From Vairimorpha apis BRL 01 (Eukaryota; Microsporidia; Nosematidae): a stretch of DNA of 41,839 nt. Positions 1 through 10,864 of the stretch are shown here, in pieces. A model generated the notes under the pieces. It worked only from the letters and a program-made list of their open reading frames with translations, was not told the origin of the DNA and ran no database searches. How positions within the stretch are numbered: the stretch's first letter is position 1; every line of letters starts with the position of its first letter. The position numbers and the translations under genes are program-made. The DNA lies in the NCBI GenBank assembly GCA_000447185.1, contig KE647306.1:77542-119380 (forward strand), read 5' to 3'.

Positions 1-327
1 TAATTAGTAATAGAAATTTACTTTAAAGTTTTAAGTAAAAAGTAATTAAAATTAAAAATTAAAAAAATTAACTAAATTTAAACTTAAAATTAATTTAACG
101 TAAAAAAATTTAAAAAAATACACTTTAAATTTCATTAAAAATATCTAATATAAAATAATGTAATGAATACAAATTTTTTGTAAAAGGAATAAAGTTATAA
201 AAAAAAATTCAAATTCTTAAAAAATATTCGTAAAAAATTAAAAATACACTTAAATTTCATTATATATTAAAATATAATATGTCATGTTACATTTTTTCTT
301 TTACATAATCATTAGCCCCTATTTCTC
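1..327. other. A+T-rich intergenic stretch upstream of MAD1
   Basis: No gene is visible. A short direct repeat around an 'aatacacttaaatttcatta'-like string occurs near 117-140 and again near 241-262. A CCCC at 316-319 belongs to the start context of the next gene. Confidence 0.5.
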
Positions 328-681
328 ATGTCAATCTTAGACCAAACTCACACATCTTTAAAACTATCATACGATAATCTCAACACATCTTACACATCAC
401 TTCAACAATATTTCACAAAATACAAAAAGTATATAACAGGCATCCTAGGATACAAAATAGATATGAAAGACGATAAAATTGTTCTAAGCTCATTGTACTC
501 GTTTGATTCTGAAGATTTGTTAATTTTTAATATCAAAAAAGATAATCTTGAACTTGTTAATAATGAATTTGCTGGGTTGTTTAAAAATGAAATAAATATT
601 TATTTAATTAAAGGAGGGAGTGTGCCTGCATTTTTGTCAGCAGTGACGTTAAAATTGTTTAATGAGAAGACTTTTAATTGA
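328..681 (+). CDS. MAD1: Spindle assembly checkpoint protein Mad1, reduced to its C-terminal domain
   Basis: 117 residues that match the C-terminal domain of Mad1, which sits at unattached kinetochores and recruits Mad2 and Bub1 in the mitotic checkpoint. Residues 1-36 are helical and could be the end of a coiled coil. From about residue 40 the family pattern is clear: GYKIDM, then LSSLYSF, LLIFNI, an ELVNNEF segment, and the diagnostic end SVPAFLSAVTLKLFNEKT (family form 'IPAFLS-LTLELF--QT'). Usual Mad1 proteins are several hundred residues long with a long coiled coil and a Mad2-binding motif; both are missing. The start is supported by CCCC nine bases before the ATG, and upstream sequence is stop-rich, so this looks complete and not truncated by the window. 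Identity is based on remembered family motifs; I am confident of the domain, less so of retained checkpoint function. Confidence 0.88.
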   Translation: MSILDQTHTSLKLSYDNLNTSYTSLQQYFTKYKKYITGILGYKIDMKDDKIVLSSLYSFDSEDLLIFNIKKDNLELVNNEFAGLFKNEINIYLIKGGSVPAFLSAVTLKLFNEKTFN

Positions 682-1719
682 ATAAATTTTTTTAGAGTGG
701 TTTTTGACATTTTTATTTATAAAAATCTATTTAAATTTAATAAAATGTTTTTTGTGTAAATTATACTTAGTATTGTTATTTTAATATTACTACGTTCAAA
801 GAATTTTTATCGTAATATCTATATTTTAAAAATAAATGAAATTCGAATGGTTTACTATTAAGAAAAATTTATTATTACTAAAAATTCTAGAATTTTACAA
901 AAATGTTTTTTTAAATAAAATTTTAATAATCTCATTATTTATTATTGAATTAATTTTATTAAATTTTACAATAATATTTTATTTCTATTTATTTTTAATA
1001 ATGTCTTTTATTAATTATTTATTTGGGTTTTTAGAATTTTTATCAATAATTAATAAACTTATAGAAAAATATTTTTTTTTAAATGTTCTTATTTAAATTT
1101 AATATACTTTAATAAAAAAAACATAATAAACAGATATGTTAATTTTAAATAATACAATACATGAAATAATAATTTAAAATGATAACAAAATATATAAGTA
1201 TTAATATACTTTATATTATGAAAGATACATTCTAAAATATTTAATTTATAATTTATAGAAATTAATATTTTATAAATTTTAAATATTAGAATTAAATTGA
1301 AAAACTATGTTAACGATTGTATTTATATTTTTTTTTATAGATATAAACTTTTACATATATTTAATTTTAATATATGAAAAATATATTAAATCTAATAAAA
1401 CAAAAAAAACATGCAATTTTTTATAATACTAATGCTTTAAAATATGTTAATATTAACATTAAAAAATATAATTAATTTAAATAAAACTAAAAACTATTTA
1501 ATCTCTATAAATATTAATTTATTAGTTTTATTTTGAATAATATGTAAAATAAATAAAACTAAAAAATATACTAGTTTTTTTACTAAATTTATAAAATACA
1601 AACATCAAATTATAGATATTATAATTTTTATAAATAAAAATATAACGGTATTTCAACCTTATTTATTAAAAAAAATAAAAATACTTGACAAAAAAAAATT
1701 TATTTTTTCGTTAAATATA
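682..1719. other. Gene-poor A+T-rich stretch
   Basis: Nothing convincing. One 86-codon frame at 836-1096 (+) is about the length expected by chance once in a window of this size and base composition, and it lacks the C-rich start context. Confidence 0.4.
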
Positions 1720-1884
1720 TTAATCATATTTGTCTAACGAGGGTTTATTAATTTTGTTATTATCAAAACGTTTACAAATTTGTAAAAAACCATAAAAAAA
1801 TATGATTATGCAAGAAAATATACATATAATTGACCACATCCCTAAAAAATAAATAATAGTCTCTATTATACTATAAAGATCCAT
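1720..1884 (-). CDS. Tiny single-pass membrane protein, paralogue of the gene at 5986-6150
   Basis: 54 residues starting MDLYSIIETI, with one hydrophobic segment at about residues 10-35 and a polar tail ending in a basic, Asn-rich stretch (FDNNKINKPS). It is too short to stand on length alone. The support is a diverged copy at 5986-6150 that keeps the same start, length, membrane segment and tail, with frame intact and changes scattered over the protein, as expected if both copies are under selection. The start lies in an 'ACCCTTCATG' context, like other genes here. No function can be assigned. Topology is probably N-out or N-in single-pass with a short soluble tail. Confidence 0.6.
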   Translation of the reverse strand: MDLYSIIETIIYFLGMWSIICIFSCIIIFFYGFLQICKRFDNNKINKPSLDKYD

Positions 1885-2482
1885 GAAGGGTATGTAAAAA
1901 ATTGTTAATATATGTTTTGATTAATTATTTCAATTAACATTAAATTAAAGATATTAAAGATAAATATTTTAAATATTTAAAGATTTTCTTAATATAACGA
2001 AAATTTAAAATAAAAAAAATTAAAAATAAATATTTTAAAAAATTTGAATAAAACTTAAAAATGAAATTCATATAAAAATGTCTAAAAATAGGAATTCAGT
2101 TACGTAATTGTGTAAATTTAAACTAATTTATTATTTTATATTTAAATAATTTAAAAATAACATAATTTAATTTTAACACATTATATTAAAAATTCAAATA
2201 ATATTGAAATTCTAAGAAAATTTGTGTATCAAAGTATTAAAATTATCATAAAATATTTTTTTTTCTAAAAAAAATCAAGAAAATTTAAAAATTAATTTAA
2301 AAAATTTATATTTGTAAAAATTTAAAAAAAGATAATCTATTATAATTTATTTTAATCTTAGAATTTAGACACATGTTTAAATGGTGATTATTTTAAAAAA
2401 ATTAAATTTTTATTTAATCATATTTATGTGTAAATTATTTATTTTTAATAAAATTATAAAATAGTTCAATAAGTTATATTTG

Positions 2483-2741
2483 TCGTTTCATTCTTTTATT
2501 TTTCAGCTTAACTTCAGCTCGGGCAATTATAAAAGTCTTACGATTTATGTTTACTGTGAGCTGTATTAAAGGTACATAATTAACATCCATAATATTTATC
2601 TCTTTAAATTTTTCCGATGTCTATTAGAAAACACAGATCATACTAACTTCTCTATTTCATCTTCGCCAAGATTCTTCTAAAATTAGCTTTGTCTTCGGTC
2701 ACTTGAAATGGACTCTAAGTTCTTCTTAAGTAATATAGATT
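2483..2741 (-). mobile_element. 5'-truncated LINE-type retrotransposon fragment (3' end)
   Basis: An island of clearly higher G+C that is absent from the paralogous right segment. Reading the minus strand from 2738 gives LKKNLESISSDRRQS and then stops. This matches the C-terminal end of the LINE relic at 3401-5830 (LRKTLESISLEQIR near 5579-5620) and of the one at 39310-40025 (ILESFSMEAQIG). Only the protein C-terminus and the following sequence remain, as expected for a 5'-truncated LINE insertion. It is heavily decayed. Confidence 0.55.
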
Positions 2742-3400
2742 GAATTTATTTTTTAAAAATAAATATTTATACATATATTGTAAGTTTCATCTAAAATTCA
2801 TTACATTTAAATTATTTTTACTTAAAATTACATAATATATTTAACTAGGTTATAATTGTTTTTTAAAAATATTTGTCACTTTTATAAAGATAAGATATAA
2901 ATTGACATTTATTAGTACTTAGATTTCAATTCCTATAAAATAAGTTTCAAGATCTTTCTCTATAACGAGTTAATTGGAAGTTTTACATTAAGACCTTAAA
3001 GGTCATTTTTACTCACTCGATTACGTGTGTACTTATATGAGATTGTCTATATTTTTTTCTGTTTTTAATATAAATACATATAATGATAAAAATACTGTTA
3101 CTATTGTTTGTCTAATTATATTATAAAATACATTTTTTCTAGTTTTCATAATTAAATTGAATTTAAGTGTTTGTGTAATTTTTATATGGTATTAATATTA
3201 TATTATATAGTAAAATTTAAAAAAAAATACAAATATTTTTGTTCTTCTTTATCTTCTATACTATTTTCTATTTATTTACTTATATAAAATAAAATTTCTA
3301 TGATAAGCTTATTATAAAAGTTCTGTAATATAAAAAATTTTAAATTATTATTTTAATTTAAAAAAATATAGTATATATATTTAATATAAGAATAAAGAAA

Positions 3401-5830
3401 ATGGAGGCAAAAGAAAAAAAAGACCAAACAAAAACAAACTGTTGTAATAAATATAAATCAAAACTAGTGTCAACAAGGAAAAAGAGATATAGGATACCAA
3501 TGTATTACTACCTTCACTCTGTATCTCTAATAGCACTTTTAAAAGTGTGAAGTGTATCGAGAAAAAGTGGCCATAAAAAGAGCCTTTATTAATAATTTCA
3601 AGATTTGGTAAAATACCAAGATGTGGGTGGAACAAAGATAAAGATGTTTTTAATGATATGTTTACAGCTTACTTAGATATTCAAGAATTTAAGAGTAGAG
3701 CGCAGAAATTCTTAACAAACACTAATTTAAAACAGTGCTCAAAAATAGAATTCAAAATGTGTGCCACAAAAGAAGGAAAACATTCATCGTATTTCATAGG
3801 AGAGTAGTTTATTTATGTGTGAAATTCTCAAACAAACACAGAAAAAATTTAGTGAAAAATTTCCTCCTTAAATACATTAGGTTAGAGAATATGGAAATTA
3901 GAAGAAAAAATTCATCTTTGAAAGTTGAAGTCATTAGACTTAAATTTGTGAACAGGTCAGTGAAAATTCACGTTAAAAACACCCCCTTGTAATATGCGGA
4001 TATAATGCGAATATTACAAGTGGCCTAAATCTCTATCAGGAGGTCACTAGAAAAGAGTTTAAATCGTCGGTATATAAAGAGAGTACATTGAAAAAGATTG
4101 ACTTTAAAAATGCGAAGATGATACTTTTAAGAAATGTTTAAAACATTAAAAAACTTTTAGTTGAAAAAATTCAAAGCCAATAAGATTATACGTGTTTTAA
4201 ATCTTAAAGTTTGTTTACGCCTTGATTCATCTGAAGCTATTTTTGTCTTATATAAAAAGCGTGTAGTCTATACTAAGAAGGTAGAGATTAGCCAAAAACT
4301 TAAAGAGTATATACAACATATTGAAAGAACGAATTATATAGAAGTAATTTATATAGACAACTTAAATTATCACAAAAAGTAGAACATACTATTAAAAAAG
4401 AAGAAAGAAAATTGTTTTGGTATAATATGTGTAACTAACATGTTACATTAATGAGAATAAGTTTTTTAGTTTAAATCATTTAAAATATTTTCCTAAATCT
4501 AAAATTTATTTTATTTTCCCAGCATAAGCTGAATTATAAGATATTATTAAATATCTCCCGAATTGGAAAGTAGCCAGATGCGATAATATTTACTTCATTT
4601 TTATCAATAAGTGTGTTCAATTGCACCTGTTTTTCTATATCAGCATAAAAGAAGTATGTTTTAGTAAAAAAAACACCCGAAAGTTGGTTTTACAAATAAA
4701 TAACGTATTTGATCACAAAAGATACGTCGATATTAAGTAGTAAGTCAGACCTATTAATGTATATTGAATCTCTATAAATTTACAACTAAATGTAGATCAA
4801 AAGTTATGTAACTGATTGTAGAAAGTAGAGGTTTGCTAGCAGAGAACCAGATTGGAACAGTGAGATTAGTATAAGGAACTAAATTGCAAGATATTATAGT
4901 ATATCCATCAAAAAGAAGAATAATAATCTACTTAAGACTATGTAGTTTGATGTGAAGAACGCTTACGATTCAGTAGACTATATTTACCTTTTATCCTGCA
5001 CAGAGAGGTTAAATTTCCTTCTATGGATAGAAACATGTTCTGTGGACAAAGAGACAATGTTTTCATTGTAGATCTCATTAAAAGACAGTGGATCATCTAG
5101 CTATAAAGTGTGATTAAATGTTAGGATTTGATTATATGAGAAGACATAACGAGGTAGTTAGATGAATTTATCTCTTACTATGTATAAAACAATGTTTTAA
5201 AAACACTAATTAAATTAAGTCTCACTCTGTAAAAGAGGAGATGTCTAATGACAATGCCGAATTACGAGTAGATACAAAGATATAAACAGATATTAAGGTA
5301 AACCATAACGAGTTTTAATTTTTGTTATAGATAAGAAGAAATAGGAAATTTTATGTGTCGAGTTTGGTGTTACTAATCATGATCTTCTCATTATTGTTGA
5401 GAATAGAAAATTAAGAAAATGCGATCTTCTTGAAAATGAAATAAAGTATCATTTATAAATCTAAGACAAAAATGTTCCTTATGTAATGACATGGGACGGT
5501 AAGAAACTACATTCCGAGATACATCAAAGAGCTAATATAGCACTTTTTCTTAAAATCATGTATCCAGTCGTTAGTGTTGAGGAAAACACTTGAGAGTATC
5601 TCTCTCGAACAAATACGATAGCACTATCAAGTTGATGCTGGAAATGAAAAGGAGGAGAAGTTTGTTTAATCTAATTAAAAATATGTAGAAGAAAAACGAT
5701 GAACACTATTAATAAAAACTGTGGCAGAATATAATATCTTTAAGATCTCATAAGTGACAATGAATGTGAGATAAAGAAATCATGTAATCAGTAGTGTTAT
5801 TAAACATGAGACTAGTTTATTAAAGAAGAG
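3401..5830 (+). mobile_element. Decayed LINE-type (non-LTR) retrotransposon
   Basis: Sequence less A+T-rich than its surroundings, with pieces of one long reverse-transcriptase polyprotein read in several frames. The 5' part starts with ATGGAGGC at 3401 and reads KSKLVSTRKKRYRIPMYYY. At about 4545-4620 it reads YLPNWKVARCDNIYFIFINK, the usual 'LP-WKA-GPDNI' entry to a LINE reverse-transcriptase domain. At about 4945-4990 it reads FDVKNAYDSVDYIYLLSC, the first catalytic-Asp motif (D-K-AYDSVD). The palm with the YxDD box is missing: the frame passes to a C-terminal RRHNEVVR region (about 5135), then VMTWDGKKLHSEIH (about 5485) and LRKTLESISLEQIR (about 5580). Many stops and frameshifts show that it is dead. 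The short open frames at 3735-3992 and 4161-4382 are chance frames inside the relic. Confidence 0.75.
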
Positions 5831-5954
5831 ACAATAATTAATAGCTCAATAAATATTTAAATATTATAGATGAAAATAAACATACAAATTATTCAATTAA
5901 AATAATATAACTGTATATAATTTTACTTTAATATAAAAATACATATAATTTATC

Positions 5955-7425
5955 AAAATAAAAATTTATTTTTTCGTTAGATATATTAATTATAGTTGTT
6001 TGATGAAGGTTTATTAATTTTCTTATTATCAAAAAGTCTTGCTATTGGCATAAACGTTGCATAAATTAGGATTGTGCACGAAAACATACCTATAATTAAC
6101 CAGAAAAATAAATATGCAAAAAAAGTTTCAACTTTATTATAAAGATCCATGAGGGGATGTAAAAAATTGTAAATATATGTTTTGATTAATTACTTTGATT
6201 AAAATTAAATTAAAGATTTTATAGATAAATATTTTTAAATTTTTGAATAAAACATATAATAAAATTCATATAAAAATGTACAAAAATTAGAAATTATGAT
6301 ACGTTTTTTGAAATTAAATAATTTATTATTTGATATTAAAATAAATTAAAAATAACATAATTTAAAATTTAATACATTATATTAAAATTCAAAAAAAGAT
6401 AATTTATTATAAATTATTCTAATCATAGAGTTTATACACATATTTAAATAGTAATTTTTATTAATAAAATTTAAATTTTTATTTAATCATATTTATGTGT
6501 AAATTAATTTTTTATTATTTATAAATTGTAAGTTCTATACAAAATTTATTGCATTTAAATTATTTTAAATTAAAATGACATAAAATTTTTAGCCAGATAA
6601 AAATTGTCGTTTACATCTATTTGTCACTTTTGTAAAGATAATTATATATTGACTTTAATTAGAAATTTTAATTTAAATTTCTATAATTAATATTTAGTTC
6701 TTTTCTATTATGAATTTAAATTGACAAGATTTTATAGTTAAGATCTCTAAGATTATTTTTACACACTGAATTACTTGTATACTTGTATGTGATTGTCTAT
6801 ATTTTATTCTTTCTATATATTTTAAAACAAATATAATGATAAAAATATTTAATTAGGTTGTAATAGTATTAAAACTTTTTATATTATAATTTAATATTTT
6901 TTCATGAATTCGAAAATTAAATTTTTATATTTTGTATATCATTCTTATTCTATCTACTAAAAAATTAAATATAGTTTGCACAAATTATTTATATTGATAA
7001 TACGTAAATTTTTTTTAATAATCTACAAGTAATATTAAATACAATTACTTTTTTTAATTTTAATGTAATATGTAAAATACCTCCTATAATTTTTTTAATA
7101 TTATAAAATAAATTTAAAATTTCTTTTTTAATAAATTTAAATATTTAACTATTTTAAATTAATAATAGTTTTCATTTTAAAAACAAATTTTAAAACAATA
7201 AATATGCTATTATTGTGTGCTAACTTTATTAAAAAGTACATATTTTCTAGTTATTTGATTAATTTATATTTAGTGTATGTGTAATTTTATATATATAAAT
7301 ATTATTATGTTTTTTTCTTCTAAACTATTTTATATTTATTTATTTATATAATATAAAATTTTTATGATAAGGTTATTATTAAAGTACTGTAATATAAAAA
7401 ATTTTAAATTTAAATTTAATTTATT
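5955..7425. repeat. Right copy of the segmental duplication
   Basis: Partner of 1690-3395 in the same orientation. It contains the paralogous small gene 5986-6150 near its left end and runs to just before the gene at 7464-7700. It lacks the LINE fragment present in the left copy. Divergence is substantial, with many indels, so the duplication is old. Confidence 0.65.
5986..6150 (-). CDS. Tiny single-pass membrane protein, paralogue of the gene at 1720-1884
   Basis: 54 residues, MDLYNKVETFF at the start and FDNKKINKPSSNNYN at the end, with a hydrophobic segment at about residues 9-38. It aligns without gaps to the protein of 1720-1884: identical MDLY, ET, FSC, FDN-KINKPS blocks and the same length. 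The start context is 'CCCCTCATGG', four C just before the ATG. The nearest related-looking genes (7464-7700, 9876-10141, 10559-10864) lie on the same strand and also encode an N-terminal membrane segment followed by a polar tail. Function is unknown. Confidence 0.62.
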   Translation of the reverse strand: MDLYNKVETFFAYLFFWLIIGMFSCTILIYATFMPIARLFDNKKINKPSSNNYN

Positions 7426-7463
7426 ATACATAAATTTACATTTATAAAACATAAAAATTAAAT
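6151..7463. other. A+T-rich non-coding part of the right duplicated segment
   Basis: Apart from its homology to about 1885-3395, no gene, RNA or ordered repeat is visible. Confidence 0.4.
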
Positions 7464-7700
7464 TTATTGATTATATCTTAATTCAAGATTATGTTGATTA
7501 ACAATACTTTCAACGGATTCAACAGGTGAACATTGATGAGAACTATAACTTTCTTTTGAAGGCAGATTTTCCATATTCATTTTGTGTGATTCATTAATAG
7601 AATTTTGTTCGATATATGTGTTATAACGAACAGTTAAATACATTGAAAAAACTAATAATAACAAAAGTATATCAATCAATAAGAAAAAAGGACCACTCAT
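7464..7700 (-). CDS. Small single-pass membrane protein, unknown
   Basis: 78 residues. Residues 1-25 (MSGPFFLLIDILLLLLVFSMYL) form a strong membrane segment or uncleaved signal anchor. The rest is a polar, Ser/Glu/Asn-rich tail ending NQHNLELRYNQ. The start has the context CTCCCTATAATG. It lies at the right edge of the duplicated segment; the equivalent position of the left copy is occupied by the LINE relic. Size and layout resemble the proteins of 9876-10141 and 10559-10864, but I see no convincing sequence alignment to them. Function is unknown. Confidence 0.55.
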   Translation of the reverse strand: MSGPFFLLIDILLLLLVFSMYLTVRYNTYIEQNSINESHKMNMENLPSKESYSSHQCSPVESVESIVNQHNLELRYNQ

Positions 7701-9875
7701 TATAGGGAGTTGATTTTAGAATTTTCAATAAATATAAATTTTATATTAAAATTTTTATGATAACTTAAAATATAATAATATTAAACAAACAAATAGTTTT
7801 ATAACATAAATTTTTTAATTAAATGTCAAATCTTTTAATATATATAAATTAATATTTTATAAAATATAATTTAAATTTTAGAAACAATTATATAAAATAA
7901 ATGAAAATTTTTGTTTTAAAAATTTAATTTTATAAATTATAGTAAAAATTTGTATTTTCAATTTTAACGTCTTAAAATAAATATCATTCGTATAAAATTA
8001 AACATATTTTATGTAATAATAAATTATATTAACATGTCATAAAGAAATATATATTTTGCACATTTTTGTTAATAATAATTGATAGAATTTGTATATAATT
8101 AAATTGATATAAAAATTTATTTATCTTTTTTAGATGTTATTGCGTAAATCTGTATCTATACATTTTAAATATAAAAATTATAAATTTTTGTTAATATATC
8201 ACAAAAATATAGTAGTTATAATATGCTGCAGTTGTGACATCAAATTTTATTTAAAGTTTTTTATAAACACATTTTAAATTATTATAAAATTAAGTTTGTT
8301 AAAATATTTTTTTTTATTTTTAAATAATTTATTTAAATTCACAAAAGTATTTTCATTTTTTAGTTTTCAAAGAAGTATTTTTTTAAATTTTAATAATATT
8401 TTGACATAAATCTACGTTTAAAATTATAAAAACTTTAAAAAATATTAAGTTCGAGATTTATTTTTTAAAAAGTTGTTGTTCAATTTAAAATATACAAACG
8501 AATAAAATTTTTGATGAAATAAAATAAATATAAATTTTAATTAATTTACATATTTAATTAATTAATGTTATCAAATTAGATATAAATAGTAATTAAACTT
8601 AATTAAGATTTTTTTTAAAAATAAAATGTAAATATATAAAAAAAACAATATACTAAATCAATAACAATATTATAAATTAAAATATTATTAATATTTATTT
8701 CTTAGATAAAAATTAACATATGTTTACAGTAAAATATTTATATCTGTTTTCAATTTAATTATAACATTTAAATTAATAATAAGATTATAGTCTAAATGAA
8801 GGTTTATGGTTAATTTATTTAGAAAGAAAAAAACTACTATAGTATTTTTGATATTTAAAAAGCCAAAAACATTTGAAATACGAATGAGCTATTAAAATCA
8901 AAAGATAAAATTTTCATAAGCTATATTCATAATTTAATATTTACAAAGAAATTGATATTATAATTAAAAGGTAAAATAACAATGTTATAATTAAAAATTA
9001 TTGGTGTAAATAAATAGAAATTTAAAATTATTTGTTTATAATAAAAATAAAATTAAAAAACATCTTTACATTTTTATAACAAAAACCATAATGAAACATC
9101 ATTTTTTTTAATATACAAAATATATGTCACAAAACTTATTAAATTATAAATCATTTTTACAGAAATGTTATTTTTCTATGAATACAAAAATATAAAATGT
9201 AATTAAATTATCGTTTATTATAAGTAGTTTTTTAAAAAAAAGCTATACTGAAAATATAAAAATTATCTATTCATGTAAAATATATTTTTTTAATAATTAT
9301 TTTATACGTTTTTTTTATTTTAAAATATATTTTTATTGTAATAAAACAGTTATTTGTAATTTTCGTGGTAATATTACTTTTTAGTTTTTTATAACAGTTG
9401 AATAAACTCTATATTTTTTAAAAAACAAAGTATACACACCCACATTAAAATTTTATTTTAAAATGCTCAGAATTTACTTAACAAACCATTATTATATGTT
9501 TCAACTTAATTAAATTAAAAAATACAATATTTTAAAATTATAAAAACGATAAGATTTTTATTTTATTTTTTATATTAATTTGAATTTTTCTTTAACATTT
9601 TTATTTTTTATTATCTAATTTTAAAAATGTTTAAAACATTCATTAACATCATATATTTTTTCATATTTTAAATATCAAAATTGCAATCTTAACTATTTTA
9701 TAAATGAATAAGTATATCAATTTTTTTTAATATAAAATAATTATATTTTAATTTATCAAAAATACACACAGATTTTAAAATATTCTTTTAACATAAAATT
9801 TTAAAATTTATTTTATACAATATTTTAAGAAACATCAAAAAACACAATAATAATTTTTTACATATATTTATCATT
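7701..9875. other. 2.2 kb A+T-rich gene desert
   Basis: No gene, RNA gene or clear repeat could be recognised on either strand. There are no C-rich start contexts followed by an open frame. Homopolymers and simple A/T strings dominate. Confidence 0.4.
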
Positions 9876-10141
9876 TTACTGTATCTTTTTATACACATCT
9901 TCACTACTATAAACCTCAACAATATCATTTCTATCACTCTCATTATAATTAGTGAAAGAATTTTCAATATTGTAAGAAAAAGGTGTGGAATCATAATTAT
10001 TTAAGTTAATTTTATTATTTGCTTCTTTTTTTTATTAGAATCAAAATTTATAACATGTCGATTTATACAATTATCAAAAACGATAAAAAATAATAACGGT
10101 ATAAATACCAACATAAAATATTCATAAAATCCGTAGTTCAT
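9876..10141 (-). pseudogene. Small membrane protein gene with a frameshift in an A8 run
   Basis: The ATG at 10141 has the context CCCCTCATAATG. The first frame reads MNYGFYEYFMLVFIPLLFFIVF, a membrane segment at about residues 7-24, and stops after 47 residues. The frame changes inside a run of eight A (10026-10033, T on the plus strand). One extra A would continue into a further open stretch ending NDIVEVYSSEDVYKKIQ at 9876, about 88 residues in all. That tail resembles the end of the neighbouring gene at 10559-10864 (LNDNVKIYSIDDVLESI), which argues that the second frame is real. It could be a sequencing error in the homopolymer, a recent lesion, or slippage. Function is unknown. Confidence 0.5.
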
Positions 10142-10558
10142 TATGAGGGGAAAGATTTTTTTTTGATTATATTAATTTTTAATTGAATTGTTAAATATAT
10201 TATTTAGTTATCTTTGTCGAATTATATTGATATTTTTATTTATTTATATACATATTTTATGTTTAAACAATTTTAACTCAAAATTTTAAAAATTAATGTA
10301 TAAGCAAATAATGACAACATAATTATACAAAATATATTAAATTAAAAAAAAACACATAAGAAATAATAGTATAACATAATTTTTAAAATTATATTTAAAA
10401 TAATAAAAAATATTAAGACATAATATTAATATATTATTCTTTGCAAAAGATTTTAACTAAATATTTTTGAAAACAAAAAAAACTTATATGTAATTAAATT
10501 TTCAACATTAAATGTTTAAAAAAAACAAAAATATAAATTTAATTATTAATCATTAATT
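10142..10558. other. A+T-rich intergenic stretch
   Basis: Nothing recognised between the two small membrane-protein genes. Confidence 0.4.
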
Positions 10559-10864
10559 TTATTCCAATATACTTTCTAACACATCATCAATACTATAAAT
10601 TTTAACATTATCATTTAGACTACTCCTACCATAATTTTTGATGGTTTGACCGGATTCATGAGGCATATTAACTTTAGGTGTATTACTTTTTAATTTATGT
10701 TCACTTTTTTTAGTATATTCTTTCTTATCCTTTTTTTCATATTCTTTTACGTAATTTTTTTTATCTTCAGACTTAAAACCAAAAATATCACAAATAATGA
10801 ACTTTACAAGAATTATTGGTGAAAATAAAAAAAACAAAATTACTTCCAAGTCGTGTTGATTCAT
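10559..10864 (-). CDS. Small single-pass membrane protein, unknown
   Basis: 101 residues. Residues 6-30 (LEVILFFLFSPIILVKFIIC) form one membrane segment. A strongly charged Lys/Glu-rich middle follows (about residues 36-60), then a C-terminus, LNDNVKIYSIDDVLESILE, that resembles the tail encoded in the second frame of the next gene (RNDIVEVYSSEDVYKKIQ). The start context is CCTTCCTATG. The two genes are adjacent and on the same strand, so they are probably old tandem duplicates. No known family was recognised. Confidence 0.6.
   Translation of the reverse strand: MNQHDLEVILFFLFSPIILVKFIICDIFGFKSEDKKNYVKEYEKKDKKEYTKKSEHKLKSNTPKVNMPHESGQTIKNYGRSSLNDNVKIYSIDDVLESILE

Larger units (their letters stand above)
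1690..3395. repeat. Left copy of a diverged segmental duplication
   Basis: This segment is recognisably homologous, in the same orientation, to about 5955-7425. Matching landmarks include the small gene at 1720-1884, the block after its start (ATCCATGA.GGG.ATGTAAAAAATTG), the 'ATTTAATCATATTTATGTGTAAATTA' region near 2413 (versus 6480), 'TTTTGTAAAGATAA'-like sequence near 2880 (versus 6630), and the end block 'GTAATATAAAAAATTTTAAAT' near 3326 (versus 7389). The left copy has an extra block at about 2480-2741, derived from a LINE. The left copy stops where the larger LINE relic begins at about 3400. Confidence 0.65.

Noticed and set aside
836..1096. 86-codon plus-strand frame rich in Ile, Leu, Phe and Asn with two hydrophobic stretches
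   Set aside because: At this base composition about one random frame of this length is expected in the window. There is no C-rich start context and no similarity to neighbours.
3381..4382. Short open frames at 3381-3635 (minus), 3735-3992 and 4161-4382 (plus)
   Set aside because: They lie inside the LINE relic, in frames or on a strand unrelated to the recognisable reverse-transcriptase protein.
9788..9994. 68-codon minus-strand frame
   Set aside because: It overlaps, in another frame, the better supported second half of the small membrane gene at 9876-10141, whose tail resembles that of its neighbour.
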